NCBI GenBank assembly: GCA_016182605.1
Contig: JACPGE010000035.1
Coordinates: 1-57,525 of the forward strand
Direction: 5' to 3'
Length of the DNA: 57,525 nt
Source of the DNA: Candidatus Hydrogenedentota bacterium
GTDB lineage: Bacteria > Hydrogenedentota > Hydrogenedentia > Hydrogenedentales > JAEUWI01
Shown: piece by piece, positions 35,690 to 43,549 of the stretch
How positions within the stretch are numbered: the stretch's first letter is position 1
Layout of the letters: each line of letters starts with the position of its first letter
Translations under genes and position numbers: made by a program
Notes under the pieces: model-generated
Told to the model about the DNA's origin: nothing
Database searches by the model: none
Seen by the model: only the letters and a program-made list of their open reading frames with translations

Positions 35690-36589
35690 TCAGCTCGCCA
35701 GGGCGCCTCGGCCGTTGATGCGTTCGACGCTTACCCCGACGGAGAGGTATTGATTGCCGCCGCCGAGCATGACGCCGCGGATGGGGCAGACTTCGTCGTA
35801 GTCGCGGCCCCAGGCGAGGGTGATGTGCTCGTCGGAAGCGATCAGGTTGTTGGTGGGGTCCAGATCCACCCAGCCGAAATTTCCCGTGTAGACGGAGAGC
35901 CACGCGTGGGAGGCCTGTGCGCCCAGCATGGGGAGCGCGCCGGTGGAGGATGTGGGCACGATGTAGCCGCTCACATAGCGCGCGGGTATGCCCAAACTGC
36001 GCAAGCACGCGATCTGCAACTGGGCGAAGTCCTGGCAGACGCCGCGCCGTTGTTTTAGTACTTCCTCCAGCGGTGTGGCGAGCGTCGTCGCGGTGGGGTC
36101 ATAGGCAAACTCGGCATAGATGCGTTGCATGAGATCGATCGCGCCGAGTAGCACGGGCTGACCCGCCGGGAAAGAGGGCCTCGCGAAGGCCGCCATTTCG
36201 TCATTGGGCTTGATGGAACTGGAGGCGAAGACGAACTGGCTGGCGTCGTTGCTTTCCAGGGTGCGCGGGAGCAGCACCTCGTCGCGGATCTCTTCCCAGG
36301 GCGGCGTCTGTGTGGGCTCCGGCGTGAGCAGGGGCTGTACCTCCACCTCGCTAATCACCGTGATGATCAACGTGCTGTGCTCTTTTTGCACCGTGAAGTA
36401 ACTGCACAGATTCCCAAAGTAGTCGGTGTGGTGAAAGACCTCGTTCGCCGTACGGGGCTGCACCTCCAGCCGCGAGCTGATGCAGCGCTGGTTCGGGCAG
36501 TTGCGCGGCGTGAGATGCGCGCGGTTGTAACAGATGGGCACGGGCGCGTCGTAGTCGTAGCGCGTGGTGTGGGAGACCCGGTAGTTCAT
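35690..36589 (-). CDS. Transglutaminase-like cysteine protease family protein
   Basis: 299 residues. N-terminal beta domain (MNYRVSHTTRYDYDAPV, typical for the bacterial transglutaminase N-domain) and a papain-like transglutaminase core with Cys185 (GVCQDFAQL), His228 (ASHAWLSV) and Asp244 (DLDPTNN). No signal peptide. In the predicted peptide-modification clusters described by Iyer and colleagues, this protein accompanies the ATP-grasp/alpha-E ligase and is thought to cleave or transfer the attached peptide. Its start overlaps the end of the upstream ligase gene by four bases (ATGA), so they are translated together. Confidence 0.93.
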   Translation of the reverse strand: MNYRVSHTTRYDYDAPVPICYNRAHLTPRNCPNQRCISSRLEVQPRTANEVFHHTDYFGNLCSYFTVQKEHSTLIITVISEVEVQPLLTPEPTQTPPWEEIRDEVLLPRTLESNDASQFVFASSSIKPNDEMAAFARPSFPAGQPVLLGAIDLMQRIYAEFAYDPTATTLATPLEEVLKQRRGVCQDFAQLQIACLRSLGIPARYVSGYIVPTSSTGALPMLGAQASHAWLSVYTGNFGWVDLDPTNNLIASDEHITLAWGRDYDEVCPIRGVMLGGGNQYLSVGVSVERINGRGALAS

Positions 36590-39198
36590 GTGGCGATCTC
36601 CGACTGACGCGCTGTGAAACGGCGCGCGGGCCCGGTGTGGTTGAAGTAGTGCCGGGCGAGAAAATCGGAGAAGCGCGGCAGGCCATCCAGGATAAGCGGC
36701 AGGAATTCGGCCAGCTTCGGGCGCCGGTTGTCTTTGCTCAGGCGGCCCAGCGCGTGCACGTCGGTGAGGCGCAGTTCCGCAAGGATCCGCACGATGATCT
36801 GTTCCTCATCCGAAAGAAGGCCGCGCGGCATGGTGTGGGGGAGTTCCAGAAGGTCGTGGCGGATGGAATGCAGTTGAAAGGCCACCGAACGCGGATTGGA
36901 CTCGTCGCAGAGCAGGAGATCGAGAATGGCCGACGCGCGGAAGTTTGCGCCATAGCGCGCGCGGTAGGTCATCGGGCTGTCATTGATGATCAGGACGGCC
37001 TGGAGGGTCGATTCCTCCGGAAGGTGGGGCGACACACAGACGCGCTCGATGAGCCGTGCGGTGTGCAGCGCGCGCTCCAGGCGCCGGCCCATGTTCAGGA
37101 AGAGCCAGCCGCGTTCGCGCGTCATGTTTTCCATGGTGAGTCCGCTGAAGGCCGCCAGGCCCACGATGACCTCGTCGAGAATCGCGAGCGCGTCGGACAC
37201 GCTCTGGGGGGTGTGCTGCCGCCGTGCCATCAGCAGGTCGTAGCTGATGCCGCTGATGATGCGCCAGTCATCGCGCGAGATGCGATCGCGCACGACCCAC
37301 GCGGTGCGCTGCAATGCGCGCAAATTTGAGACGACGCTGCCGGGCAATTCCTCGTTGAAGACGGCCGCAAGCAGGCTGCGCTCGATGGCGGCGCTGTCTT
37401 CACAATCCTGGTTGGGGCGCAGCGCCTCGATCCCGGTACTGCGGTCCACGGCCTGCCCCGGCACGAGTTCGGGCCAGCACTGCTGGATGGCCCGGAGCAT
37501 GCTCTTCAGTTCAGGGATGCTCATGAGTCCCGCTTCGTCGGTAAAGCGGTTGGCCAGATGGCGCAGCATGCGCACGACGCCATCGGTTCGCTCGCAATAG
37601 CGGCCCAGCCAGAAGAGGTTGTCCGCCAGACGGCTGGGCAATTCCATGGGAGATCGCCGCAGAATGATCGGCTGGCCGGGTGGCGGAAGGAGGGAGAAGG
37701 GCTCCACGGGACGGTCGGAGCGCACCCAGGTGTCTTTGCTGCCGCTGCCGCTCTGCATGGTGAGGTTGCGCAAATCGCAGGAGGAACTGAATCGCGTCAG
37801 GCCACCTGGCATGGTATGGAACGCGCCGTCGCCCGCGCTCAGCGTATAGGTCCGAAGGGAGATATACCGCTGTTGCAGCGAATTGTCGATCCAGGCCGGG
37901 GCGGTCGAAAGGGTCACGGGTTCCAGTCCGACAAAGGCATGCGGCTCCGCGGCAATACGCGCGCGCAGGGTGGCGCGTTGCTCCGCGCTCAGTTCGGCAA
38001 CGTGAATCAGCGTGTTGGGGTGCAGGCTCCAGGCCGGGGCAATGTAGAGCGAGTCGAAGTTCGCATCGACGTAGGCGCGATCCTCGGGCAGGGCGCACCA
38101 CCACGAGGGGGCCGAGGGCAGCCGGAGATCCTCGCCGAGAAAATAGCGCGACAGCCGCTGCAGGCTGGCCGCCACGGGACGCACCTCAAGCACTGCCGAG
38201 CCGAGCATGTTGCTGACGGCGACGTTGTTCTGGTGCAGCGTCTGGATCAGCCCCACGATGCCCAGGGTCGAATCGTTGCGCAGTTCGAGGGGATCGCAAA
38301 AATCGTCGTCGAGCCGGCGGAAGATCACATCGACGCGCTGCAGGCCTTCGAGCGTCTTGAGGTAGACCGAGCGATCGCGCACAGTGAGGTCTTCGCCCTC
38401 GGTCAGGGTGAAACCGAGATAGCGCGCCAGGTAGGCATGCTCGAAATAGGTTTCATTGTAGGGGCCGGGCGTGAGCAGAGCGACGTTGGGGGAATCCGTG
38501 GGGCGGGGCGCCAGTTCGCGCAGCACGCCGCGCAGGGTTTCGAAGAAGGATGCGAGCCGCTGCACCTGACAATCCCGGATGAGGTTCGGGAAGACGCGCG
38601 ACATGATGATCCGGTTTTCCAGGGAGTAGCCCATGCCCGAGGGGGTCTGGGTGCGATCACCAAAAACTGCCCAGGCGCCCGAGGGCGTGCGCAGCATGTC
38701 CGCGCCGTAGAGGGTCACGTGCCCGCTCTTTTGCAGGGGCGCGCCATGACATGCGCGCAGGAACTTCGGATTGGCATGCACGAACTCCACCGGGAGGACG
38801 CCCTCTTTGATGATCCGCTGCGGTCCGTAGATGTCGGCGGCAATGAGGTTGAGCAAGCGGGCGCGCTGGGCGAGCCCGGCCTCCACCAGTTGCCACTCGG
38901 AAGCGGAGATCAAATAGGGGATGGTGTCCAGCGCCCAGGGGCGGTCCACACCGAGGGGATCGGCGTAGACGTTGTAGGTGATGCCGTTTTCATGGATAAG
39001 GCGGTGCGCCAGGGTGCAGCGCCGCGCCATCTCCTCCGGGCCGAAGCGGTTGATGGTGGCGAGATAGTCCTGCCAGTGCGTGCGCAACTCGGGCCCCGGG
39101 CGGCACACTTCATCGAACACGGAGGGATTGCCATTCCAGGTGTTCAGACACGCGGCGGCATAGGCCTCTGCGAGGGCAGCGGTCTGTTCAACGGCCAT
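36586..39198 (-). CDS. Circularly permuted ATP-grasp / alpha-E fusion (predicted peptide ligase)
   Basis: 870 residues. The first ~480 are the circularly permuted ATP-grasp domain (DUF404/DUF407): GITYNVYADPLGVDRPW, YGPQRIIKEG, SGMGYSLENRIIMSRVFP, LTPGPYNETYFEHAYLARYLG, and FCDPLELRNDSTLGIVGL. From ~500 comes the all-helical alpha-E domain (DUF403): RLADNLFWLGRYCERTDGVVRMLRHLANRF ... MENMTRERGWLFLNMGRRLERA ... ESNPRSVAFQL. These are separate genes in many bacteria and fused here. Proposed function is ATP-dependent synthesis of a peptide or its attachment to a protein; no member is well characterised. Starts divergently from the DUF2126 gene. Confidence 0.93.
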   Translation of the reverse strand: MAVEQTAALAEAYAAACLNTWNGNPSVFDEVCRPGPELRTHWQDYLATINRFGPEEMARRCTLAHRLIHENGITYNVYADPLGVDRPWALDTIPYLISASEWQLVEAGLAQRARLLNLIAADIYGPQRIIKEGVLPVEFVHANPKFLRACHGAPLQKSGHVTLYGADMLRTPSGAWAVFGDRTQTPSGMGYSLENRIIMSRVFPNLIRDCQVQRLASFFETLRGVLRELAPRPTDSPNVALLTPGPYNETYFEHAYLARYLGFTLTEGEDLTVRDRSVYLKTLEGLQRVDVIFRRLDDDFCDPLELRNDSTLGIVGLIQTLHQNNVAVSNMLGSAVLEVRPVAASLQRLSRYFLGEDLRLPSAPSWWCALPEDRAYVDANFDSLYIAPAWSLHPNTLIHVAELSAEQRATLRARIAAEPHAFVGLEPVTLSTAPAWIDNSLQQRYISLRTYTLSAGDGAFHTMPGGLTRFSSSCDLRNLTMQSGSGSKDTWVRSDRPVEPFSLLPPPGQPIILRRSPMELPSRLADNLFWLGRYCERTDGVVRMLRHLANRFTDEAGLMSIPELKSMLRAIQQCWPELVPGQAVDRSTGIEALRPNQDCEDSAAIERSLLAAVFNEELPGSVVSNLRALQRTAWVVRDRISRDDWRIISGISYDLLMARRQHTPQSVSDALAILDEVIVGLAAFSGLTMENMTRERGWLFLNMGRRLERALHTARLIERVCVSPHLPEESTLQAVLIINDSPMTYRARYGANFRASAILDLLLCDESNPRSVAFQLHSIRHDLLELPHTMPRGLLSDEEQIIVRILAELRLTDVHALGRLSKDNRRPKLAEFLPLILDGLPRFSDFLARHYFNHTGPARRFTARQSEIAT

Positions 39199-39307
39199 TC
39201 AGCTAGACTCCCCGGGGTGGAATTCCGTTTGCGCACGGTGCATCCGCGTGGCAAAAGGATCCCACGCACCGGGGGGCATGACGCAAGTTTGGTGCCACTT
39301 TGGCCCT

Positions 39308-39324
39308 GCGGCACGATAGTTGCT
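39308..39324 (+). promoter_or_regulatory. Predicted sigma-54 (RpoN) promoter
   Basis: GCGGCACGATAGTTGCT matches the consensus YTGGCACGRNNNTTGCW at all but the first two positions; the essential GG (39310-39311) and GC (39322-39323) are correctly spaced. It points at the DUF2126 gene, giving a leader of about 210 bases. The 350-base divergent region (39199-39548) holds nothing else I can assign. An enhancer-binding-protein site was not identified. Confidence 0.55.
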
Positions 39325-39548
39325 CAACTTGGGGTGAATCGGAAGGCAGAAGCCCTCTTCGGCGGCAAAGCACGCGGGATCGGCGCGTAATCGCGGCCTG
39401 TGCAAGTGGATGCGATACGTTATTGCCCTACCATTGTGTAGGGACTTGCCGGGCATCCGCCCAGATGGAAGGGCGCTTCTGCACGTTGTGGGCCTTGGGT
39501 TGGTGTCACCCAGACACCGTGTCATCAATGGGATTGGAATTTTTTCAG

Positions 39549-42500
39549 ATGTCGATTCATGTTGCTTTGCACCACAAAACCAGTTACCGCTACGACCGCC
39601 CCGTGCAGCTCGGCCCGCAGGTCGTGCGCCTGCGCCCCGCGCCCCACAGCCGCACGCGCGTGCTCAGCTATTCGTTGAAAATCCATCCGGGAGACCACTT
39701 CGTCAACTGGCAGCAAGACCCCTTCAGCAACCATCTGGCGCGTCTGGTATTCCCGGAGAAATCCCGTGCGTTCGAAGTGGAGATCGACCTGGTTGCGGAT
39801 ATGCAGGTGATTAACCCCTTCGATTTCTTTCTGGATGAGGAGGCGCGGGAATGGCCCTTCGCCTATACCGCGGGGATCAAGCACGAACTGGAGCTTTTCC
39901 TCAAGACGCCGAAGCCCGGTCCGCTGCTCACCGAGTATCTGAAGAAGACGCCCACGAAGACTTCCACTACGATCAATTTCCTCATGGACCTGAACATGCA
40001 GTTGCAGAAGGATATCGCCTACATCGTGCGCATGGAGCCCGGCGTGCAGTCGAGTGAGGAGACCCTCATGCTGGGCCGCGGATCCTGCCGCGATTCGGCG
40101 TGGCTGCTGGTGGAGGTGTTGCGTAACCTCGGTCTGGCCGCGCGCTTCGTCTCGGGCTATCTGATCCAGCTCACGCCAGACGTGAAATCCCTGGATGGAC
40201 CGAGTGGCCCGGAGAACGACTTCACCGATCTGCACGCGTGGACCGAAGTGTTTCTGCCCGGCGCAGGCTGGATCGGTTTCGACCCCACCTCCGGGCTGGC
40301 CGCGAGTGAAGGACACATCCCCCTGGCCTGCACGCCGGAGGCCTCCAGCGCCGCGCCCATCTCTGGCGCGGTCGAAGAATGCAAAGCCGAGTTCAGCCAT
40401 GAGATGTCGGTGCGCCGCGTGCATGAACTGCCGCGGGTCACCAAGCCCTACAGCGAAGCGGCCTGGCGGGAGATCGAAGAACTCGGCCACCGCGTCGACG
40501 CGGATCTCGGCAAGATGGACGTGCGGTTGACCATGGGCGGCGAACCCACCTTTGTGGGGATAGACCAGGTGGACCTGCCCGAGTGGAATATCGAGGCGCT
40601 TGGCCAGCACAAGTGGGAGCGGTCGCTCGAACTCTTCAAGCGGCTCAGCAACCGTTTTGCAACGGGACCCCTCACGCACCATGGCCAGGGCAAGTGGTAT
40701 CCCGGCGAGCAATTGCCGCGTTGGGCGCTGGATTGTTACTGGCGCAAGGATGGCAAGGCGATCTGGCGCGATCCGGAACTCCTTGCCGATGCCCTGAAAG
40801 ATTACGGCTTTGGCACGACCGAGGCCGGCGCATTCACCGCTGCCCTGGCGGATCGCCTTGAGGTGGCCCCGGGGCACACCGTGCCCGGCTATGAAGACAC
40901 CTACTATTACCTCTGGCGCGAGCGCTGCCTGCCGACCAACGTGGATGTCGCGGAACCGCGCGTGAAGGACCCCCTGGAGCGCGCGCGCATTGCCAAGGTT
41001 TTCGCGCACGGGCTCGGCAAACCCATTGGCTATGCCCTGCCCCTGCGCCGCGCCTGGGAAGGCGGCGCGCGGCGCTGGTTCACCGGGCCGTGGTTCTTCC
41101 GCTCCGAACAGATGTATCTCATCCCCGGCGATTCCCCCATGGGCCTGCGCCTGCCGCTGGACAGCATTCCCTGGGTGGCCGAGGGCGACCACTGGGGCGT
41201 GCACGAAACCGATCCCATGGCGCCCCGGGCGCCCCTGCCCGACTTCTTCCCGCCGGAATTGCCGCGCGGCATTTTCCGTGGTGCGGGCCGTGGCGCGGGC
41301 ACGCCGGAACCGGCGCGGTTGCGCATGCAGCACAAGGGACTGGGGGCGGGCGGGGGCGACCCGGAGCAGGATCAGGATCGCTGGCGGCGGCACCCGGCCA
41401 CAGCGCCGCTCGGCGCGCAATCGCTGACGCGTTTCCAGTCCGCGGCGAACGTGGTCCGCACGGCGCTCACTGTGGAGCCGCGCCATGGGCGGCTGCACAT
41501 CTTCATGCCGCCGGTGGAGACAGTGGAGGACTACCTCGATCTGATCACCGCCGTCGAAGACACGGCGGCCAAGATGCACATGCCGGTGATCATCGAAGGG
41601 TACAAACCGCCCTCCGATCCGCGCCTGAACAACTTCAGCATCAAGCCCGATCCCGGCGTGATCGAAGTCAACATTCACCCGTCTTCCTCGTGGGAGGAAC
41701 TGGTGGAGAACGCCACCATTCTCTATGACGAGGCGCGGCTGAGCCGGCTGGGCACCGAAAAGTTTATGCTCGACGGCCGGCACACGGGCACCGGCGGCGG
41801 CAACCACGTGCTGCTGGGCGCGGCCACGCCCGCGGACAGCCCTTTCCTGCGCCGCCCGGATCTCCTCAAAAGCCTCGTGTCGTACTGGCACAACCATCCC
41901 TCGCTCTCCTACATCTTCTCGGGCATGTTTGTCGGGCCGACGAGCCAGGCGCCCCGGGTGGACGAGGGTCGAAACGACATGGTGTCCGAGTTGGAACTGG
42001 CCTTTGCCCAGGTCAGCAGCGGTGCGCCGAAACCCCCGTGGTTTGTCGACCGCGCATTGCGCAACCTCCTCGTGGATCTCACGGGCAATACGCACCGCAG
42101 CGAGTTCTGCATCGACAAACTTTTCTCGCCCGACAGCGCGGCGGGCCGCATGGGCCTGGTGGAACTGCGCGCGCTGGAGATGCCGCCCCACGCGCGCATG
42201 AGTCTGGCGCAGCAACTGCTCATTCGCTCCCTCGTTTCGCGCTTCTGGAAAGAGCCCTACACCGTGCCGCTGGTGCGCTGGCACACGGAACTCCACGACC
42301 GCTTCATGCTGCCGCACTTCGTCGAGCAGGATTTCCGCGATGTGCTGGAAGAGCAGAGCATCATCGGCTATCCCTTCGACTACACGTGGTACTTCCCCCA
42401 CATGGAGTTCCGCTTCCCCCGCTGCGGCAGCGTCACCTATCGCGGGGTGGACGTGGAATTGCGCATGGCCATCGAGCCCTGGAACGTGCTCGGAGAAGAA

Positions 42501-42959
42501 CCCGCGGGCGGCGCCATGAGCCGCTTCATCGACTCCTCCGTCGAGCGTATGCAGATCAAGGTGCGCGGCATGGTGGATTCGCGCCACGTCATCACCTGCA
42601 ACGGCTTCCGCGTGCCACTGCATCCTACGGGCGTGGCGGGCGAATATGTGGCGGGTGTGCGCTACCAGGCGTGGGAGCCGGTCTCCTGCCTGCACCCGGG
42701 CGTGCCCGTCAACACGCCGCTCGTGGTGGACGTGGTGGACACCTGGAACGGACGCAGCATCGGCGGCTGCACCTATCACGTGGCCCATCCCGGCGGGCTG
42801 AGTTACGATCAGTTTCCCGTCAACGCCTTTGAGGCGGAATCGCGGCGCATCAACCGCTTCACCTCCCTGGGGCACACCCCGGGCCCCCTGGAAGTGATGC
42901 CGGGCCGGGCGCATCCCGAGTATCCCTTCACCCTCGATCTGCGCTGGGAGGGGGTGTAG
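39549..42959 (+). CDS. Transglutaminase-DUF2126 protein of the ATP-grasp/alpha-E cluster
   Basis: 1136 residues from ATG 39549 (MSIHVALHHKTSYRYDRP is the normal family start); the longer upstream frame lacks similarity. Residues ~1-260 are a transglutaminase-like domain with Cys180 (GSCRDSAWLLVEV), His229 (DLHAWTEVF) and Asp245 (GFDPTSGL). The rest is DUF2126: LTMGGEPTFVGIDQVDLPEWN, KWYPGEQLPRWAL, YYLWRERCLPTNVDV, RLHIFMPPVETVEDYLDL, TGGGNHVLLGAATPADSPF, GMFVGPTSQAPRVDE, and VAHPGGLSYDQFPVN. DUF2126 resembles glutamate-cysteine-ligase or glutamine-synthetase-like enzymes, so peptide or amide bond formation is plausible. It lies head to head with the ligase/transglutaminase pair. Confidence 0.93.
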   Translation: MSIHVALHHKTSYRYDRPVQLGPQVVRLRPAPHSRTRVLSYSLKIHPGDHFVNWQQDPFSNHLARLVFPEKSRAFEVEIDLVADMQVINPFDFFLDEEAREWPFAYTAGIKHELELFLKTPKPGPLLTEYLKKTPTKTSTTINFLMDLNMQLQKDIAYIVRMEPGVQSSEETLMLGRGSCRDSAWLLVEVLRNLGLAARFVSGYLIQLTPDVKSLDGPSGPENDFTDLHAWTEVFLPGAGWIGFDPTSGLAASEGHIPLACTPEASSAAPISGAVEECKAEFSHEMSVRRVHELPRVTKPYSEAAWREIEELGHRVDADLGKMDVRLTMGGEPTFVGIDQVDLPEWNIEALGQHKWERSLELFKRLSNRFATGPLTHHGQGKWYPGEQLPRWALDCYWRKDGKAIWRDPELLADALKDYGFGTTEAGAFTAALADRLEVAPGHTVPGYEDTYYYLWRERCLPTNVDVAEPRVKDPLERARIAKVFAHGLGKPIGYALPLRRAWEGGARRWFTGPWFFRSEQMYLIPGDSPMGLRLPLDSIPWVAEGDHWGVHETDPMAPRAPLPDFFPPELPRGIFRGAGRGAGTPEPARLRMQHKGLGAGGGDPEQDQDRWRRHPATAPLGAQSLTRFQSAANVVRTALTVEPRHGRLHIFMPPVETVEDYLDLITAVEDTAAKMHMPVIIEGYKPPSDPRLNNFSIKPDPGVIEVNIHPSSSWEELVENATILYDEARLSRLGTEKFMLDGRHTGTGGGNHVLLGAATPADSPFLRRPDLLKSLVSYWHNHPSLSYIFSGMFVGPTSQAPRVDEGRNDMVSELELAFAQVSSGAPKPPWFVDRALRNLLVDLTGNTHRSEFCIDKLFSPDSAAGRMGLVELRALEMPPHARMSLAQQLLIRSLVSRFWKEPYTVPLVRWHTELHDRFMLPHFVEQDFRDVLEEQSIIGYPFDYTWYFPHMEFRFPRCGSVTYRGVDVELRMAIEPWNVLGEEPAGGAMSRFIDSSVERMQIKVRGMVDSRHVITCNGFRVPLHPTGVAGEYVAGVRYQAWEPVSCLHPGVPVNTPLVVDVVDTWNGRSIGGCTYHVAHPGGLSYDQFPVNAFEAESRRINRFTSLGHTPGPLEVMPGRAHPEYPFTLDLRWEGV

Positions 42960-43007
42960 GAGAGGGAAGGAACCAGTACAGCTACAGACCGGTTGTTTGT
43001 GCGCACG

Positions 43008-43036
43008 TTGACAGAATGGGCGGGGGCTCCTATGAT
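43008..43036 (+). promoter_or_regulatory. Near-consensus sigma-70 promoter
   Basis: TTGACA (43008-43013), exactly 17 bases, TATGAT (43031-43036). The transcript would start near 43043, about 24 bases before the Fe-S subunit ATG at 43067, which has AAGGAGG at five to six bases. This supports active expression of the two oxidoreductase genes. Confidence 0.8.
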
Positions 43037-43066
43037 GAATGGTAACGCGTTCAGCAAGGAGGTTCC

Positions 43067-43549
43067 ATGGAAGCCCAGTTTGAACTGCTGGTCAATGGCC
43101 ATACCCATGCGGTGACGACCGATGGGGAATGATCGTTGCTCGACGTGCTGCGGGAGGATTTGAACCTCACCGGAGCGAAGTATGGCTGCGGAGAAGGGGC
43201 CTGCCGCGCGTGCACGGTGCTGGTGGACAAGCGGCCCGTCGTTTCGTGCACGATGCCTGTGAGCCGCGCAGCGGGCAAGGCGATCACCACAATTGAGGGC
43301 CTGGCTTCCGGCGATACGCTGCATCCCGTGCAGGCGGCCTTTATCGCGGAGGACGCCATGCAATGCGGCTTCTGCGTCCCGGGCATGATTCTCACGGCGG
43401 CGGCGCTGCTGGAGAAGGAGCCCGATCCCACGGACGAGGCCATCGTCACGTTCATGAATGGTAACCTCTGCCGGTGTTGCGGCTATCCGAAGCTGCTGAC
43501 GGCGATCAAGCATGCTGCGAAAGCGATGTGCGGGGAGGCGACGGCATGA
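43067..43549 (+). CDS. (2Fe-2S) subunit of a molybdenum hydroxylase (IorA/CoxS type), in-frame TGA at codon 22
   Basis: The full gene runs 160 codons from ATG 43067 and is collinear with the small subunit of isoquinoline 1-oxidoreductase and aldehyde or CO dehydrogenases. Seen: FELLVNGHTHAVTTDGE, then TGA (43130-43132), then SLLDVLREDLNLTGAKYG, the plant-type ferredoxin Cys set CGEGACRACTVLVD with a fourth Cys in VVSC, and the second cluster CGFCVPGM ... CRCCGY. In relatives the TGA position is an ordinary residue, so a CGA-to-TGA change is simplest. A TTG at 43136 gives a 137-residue protein without the first beta strand. Its stop overlaps the large-subunit ATG (ATGA). It may be a pseudogene, sequence error, or partly functional through readthrough or reinitiation. 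Confidence 0.85.

Noticed and set aside
39525-42914. 1129-codon antisense open frame opposite the DUF2126 gene
   Set aside because: Composition is His/Arg/Ala-rich without family motifs; the sense strand is a clear transglutaminase-DUF2126 protein.
43130-43132. Selenocysteine at the in-frame TGA
   Set aside because: The position is far from the Fe-S ligands, homologs carry no Cys there, and no convincing stem-loop of bacterial SECIS form follows.
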